Positions 3,997 through 5,762 of a stretch of DNA of 5,762 nucleotides are shown here, in pieces. The stretch's first letter is position 1. Every line of letters starts with the position of its first letter. The stretch spans positions 1 through 5,762 of the forward strand of contig DKJQ01000237.1 of the NCBI GenBank assembly GCA_002454845.1. Direction: 5' to 3'. The position numbers and the translations under genes were made by a program. The stretch comes from Ignavibacteria bacterium UBA6688. Lineage in GTDB: Bacteria; Bacteroidota; Ignavibacteria; UBA10030. The notes under the pieces are model-generated. The model saw nothing but the letters and a program-made list of their open reading frames with translations. It was not told the origin of the DNA and did not search any database.

Positions 3997-5762
3997 TTGA
4001 AAAACCAATCCAACGGCACGAGCGCCAGGATTTCGTTTGGTCGCATCCCATCCGTCATTGAAACACCGGATCTGCTGAACGTGCAGACCGATTCGTTCAA
4101 CAAATTTCTGCAGCCCGAGACTGTCCCGCACCGCAGGAAGAAGCAGGGACTTCAGCAGGTATTCGAGATGAATTTTCCGATCACGGATGCGCGGGAGAAC
4201 TTTCTTCTCGAGTTTGTCGAGTACTACGTCGAAAAACCGAAGTACTCCGTCGTGGAATGCCAGGAGCGGGGGTTGACCTTTTCTGTCCCCCTCAAGGCGA
4301 AGCTCCGACTTTCCTCCAAGAAAGAGGGAAGCGACGAGTTCACCGATACGATCGAACAGGAAGTCTATCTCGGCAACCTGCCCGCGATGACCCTGCGCGG
4401 AACCTTCATCATCAACGGCGCCGAGCGGGTGGTCGTCAGCCAACTGCACCGCTCCCCCGGTGTGTTCTTCGGCGAGTCCGTGCACCCGAACGGTACGATG
4501 ATGTATTCCGCCCGCATCATTCCCTTCCGCGGGTCGTGGGTCGAGTTCTCGACCGATATCAACAACGTGATGTATGCGTACATCGACCGGAAGAAGAAGT
4601 TCCCCGTCACGACGCTCCTGCGGGCTCTCGGCTATTCTTCGGACGACGAGATTCTCAACCTCTTCGAGTTGGTGGAGGAAGTCGACGTCAATAAGGTCAA
4701 CCTCCGCGAGTTGGTCGGTCGAACGATCTGCAGCGATGTGTTCGACAAGAAGACCGGGGAGATTTTCATCAACAAGGATGCAAAGCTCACGGAAGATCAT
4801 CTCAAGCAGATCAAGAAGTCGGATATCAAGAAGATCCGGTTTTTGAAATCGGAAGCGACCGAGCAGAGCTCGGTGATCGCCAACACGATTCTGCGCGACG
4901 CGGCCCGTTCCGAAGAGGACGCCCTGGAAACCATTTACTCCCAACTCCGTTCCGGCGAAGCACCCGACCTCGAAACGGCGAAGAACCTGATCGACCGGCT
5001 GTTCTTCAATCCCAAGCGATATGACCTTGGCGATGTCGGGCGGCATCGGATGAACGCGAAGCTCGGCGTGAGCATTAAAGAGGATGTCACCACGCTGACG
5101 CGCGAGGATATCGTCGCGATCGTGAAGTACCTGATCGACCTCCAGCAGGGCAAGAGGAACGTGGATGACATCGATCACCTGGGCAACCGCCGGGTGCGGA
5201 CGGTCGGCGAGCAGCTCGCCCAGCAGTTCAATGTTGGTCTGTCGCGGATGACCCGCACCATCCGGGAACGGATGAACCTGCGGGATGCCGAGACGATCAC
5301 GCCCCAGGACCTGGTCAACGCGCGCACGATCACGAGCGTCATCAACGCATTCTTTGGAACCAACCAGCTTTCGCAGTTCATGGATCAGACGAATCCATTG
5401 GCGGAAATGACCCACAAGCGTCGCGTGTCTGCGCTCGGCCCCGGTGGCTTGACGCGCGAGCGCGCAGGCTTCGAGGTGCGCGACGTTCATTATACCCACT
5501 ACGGCCGGCTCTGTCCCATTGAAACCCCGGAAGGTCCGAACATCGGCCTGATCTCCTCGTTGTGTATCCATGCGCGCATCAACGATTTCGGCTTCATCGA
5601 GACGCCGTACCGGAAAGTGAAGAATGGAAAGGTGACGGAGGAGATCGAATTCCTGGCGGCGGAAAAGGAGGATGAAGTAACGATCGCCCAGGCGAACGCC
5701 ATCGTGGATGAAAAAGGGAAGTTCGGGGAAGAACGTGTGAAAGCGCGGTACCAGAGCGATTA
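3997..5762 (+). CDS. rpoB: DNA-directed RNA polymerase subunit beta (5' part)
   Basis: The first 588 codons of the beta subunit, the catalytic half of RNA polymerase with beta', are present and open at the right edge. The TTG start at 3997 is supported by AAGGAG (3983-3988) 8 nt upstream and by the expected ARISFGRIPSVIETPDLL soon after. The lobe/protrusion region follows, with LRGTFIINGAERVVVSQLHRSPGVFF. The rifampicin region is at about 457-480 (QLSQFMDQTNPLAEMTHKRR), then SALGPGGLTRERAGFEVRDVH and THYGRLCPIETPEGPNIGLI (500-519). Residues equivalent to E. coli S512, Q513, D516, H526, R529, S531, P564, N568 and I572 are unchanged; E. coli S522 is Ala469 here. The text resembles Bacteroidota/Chlorobiota-type beta. 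rpoC would be expected downstream. Confidence 0.97.
   Translation, partial: MKNQSNGTSARISFGRIPSVIETPDLLNVQTDSFNKFLQPETVPHRRKKQGLQQVFEMNFPITDARENFLLEFVEYYVEKPKYSVVECQERGLTFSVPLKAKLRLSSKKEGSDEFTDTIEQEVYLGNLPAMTLRGTFIINGAERVVVSQLHRSPGVFFGESVHPNGTMMYSARIIPFRGSWVEFSTDINNVMYAYIDRKKKFPVTTLLRALGYSSDDEILNLFELVEEVDVNKVNLRELVGRTICSDVFDKKTGEIFINKDAKLTEDHLKQIKKSDIKKIRFLKSEATEQSSVIANTILRDAARSEEDALETIYSQLRSGEAPDLETAKNLIDRLFFNPKRYDLGDVGRHRMNAKLGVSIKEDVTTLTREDIVAIVKYLIDLQQGKRNVDDIDHLGNRRVRTVGEQLAQQFNVGLSRMTRTIRERMNLRDAETITPQDLVNARTITSVINAFFGTNQLSQFMDQTNPLAEMTHKRRVSALGPGGLTRERAGFEVRDVHYTHYGRLCPIETPEGPNIGLISSLCIHARINDFGFIETPYRKVKNGKVTEEIEFLAAEKEDEVTIAQANAIVDEKGKFGEERVKARYQSD

Noticed and set aside
3823..5571. 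Long 582-residue open frame on the minus strand opposite rpoB
   Set aside because: It is the antisense shadow of a highly conserved rpoB frame. The predicted protein has no recognisable domain, and its length is explained by GC-rich codon use that removes antisense stops.

Overview
The window is a chromosomal piece of the conserved translation/transcription locus of a bacterium. The order is tRNA, tRNA-Thr(GGU), rpmG (L33), tRNA-Trp(CCA), secE, nusG, rplK (L11), rplA (L1), rplJ (L10), rplL (L7/L12), then the first 588 codons of rpoB. All protein genes are on the + strand. The RpoB text (for example DVHYTHYGRLCPIETPEGPN, and an SFGRIPSVIETPDLL start) and the rpmG/tRNA-Trp/secE linkage look like the Bacteroidota/Chlorobiota/Ignavibacteriota group. 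That placement is an inference from family memory, not a search. The DNA is moderately GC-rich, the tRNAs do not encode CCA, and three of the eight main genes start with GTG or TTG.

Region 1-440 holds the 3' end of one tRNA (probably Tyr), tRNA-Thr, a zinc-type rpmG and tRNA-Trp. No tuf gene lies between tRNA-Thr and tRNA-Trp, where many relatives have one.

Region 440-660 is the odd part. It has no credible gene but contains a second copy of the last 29 nt of tRNA-Trp (T arm, 3' acceptor strand, discriminator and one more base). This copy is split in its T loop by a 35-nt GC-rich palindromic insert. Upstream of it, shorter blocks matching the acceptor, D-arm and anticodon-arm parts of tRNA-Trp occur in the right order, and a third partial copy lies at 454-487. 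Three long hairpins follow one another here. The stretch is best read as a degenerate, hairpin-invaded tRNA-Trp copy, or as the scar of an element that used tRNA-Trp as its attachment site, now sitting in the leader of secE-nusG.

Region 704-3752 is an ordinary secE-nusG-rplKAJL cluster: protein translocation, transcription elongation/antitermination, and the L11, L1, L10 and L12 stalk proteins of the 50S subunit. The 192-nt rplA-rplJ gap fits an L10-type autoregulatory leader. It also contains an unannotated 46-codon reading frame with a 10-nt perfect Shine-Dalgarno match, ending in an ATGA overlap with the rplJ start codon.

Region 3753-3996 separates rplL from rpoB and has a 9-bp-based hairpin but no intrinsic terminator. 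rpoB starts at a TTG with a good ribosome binding site and runs off the right edge after the rifampicin-binding region.
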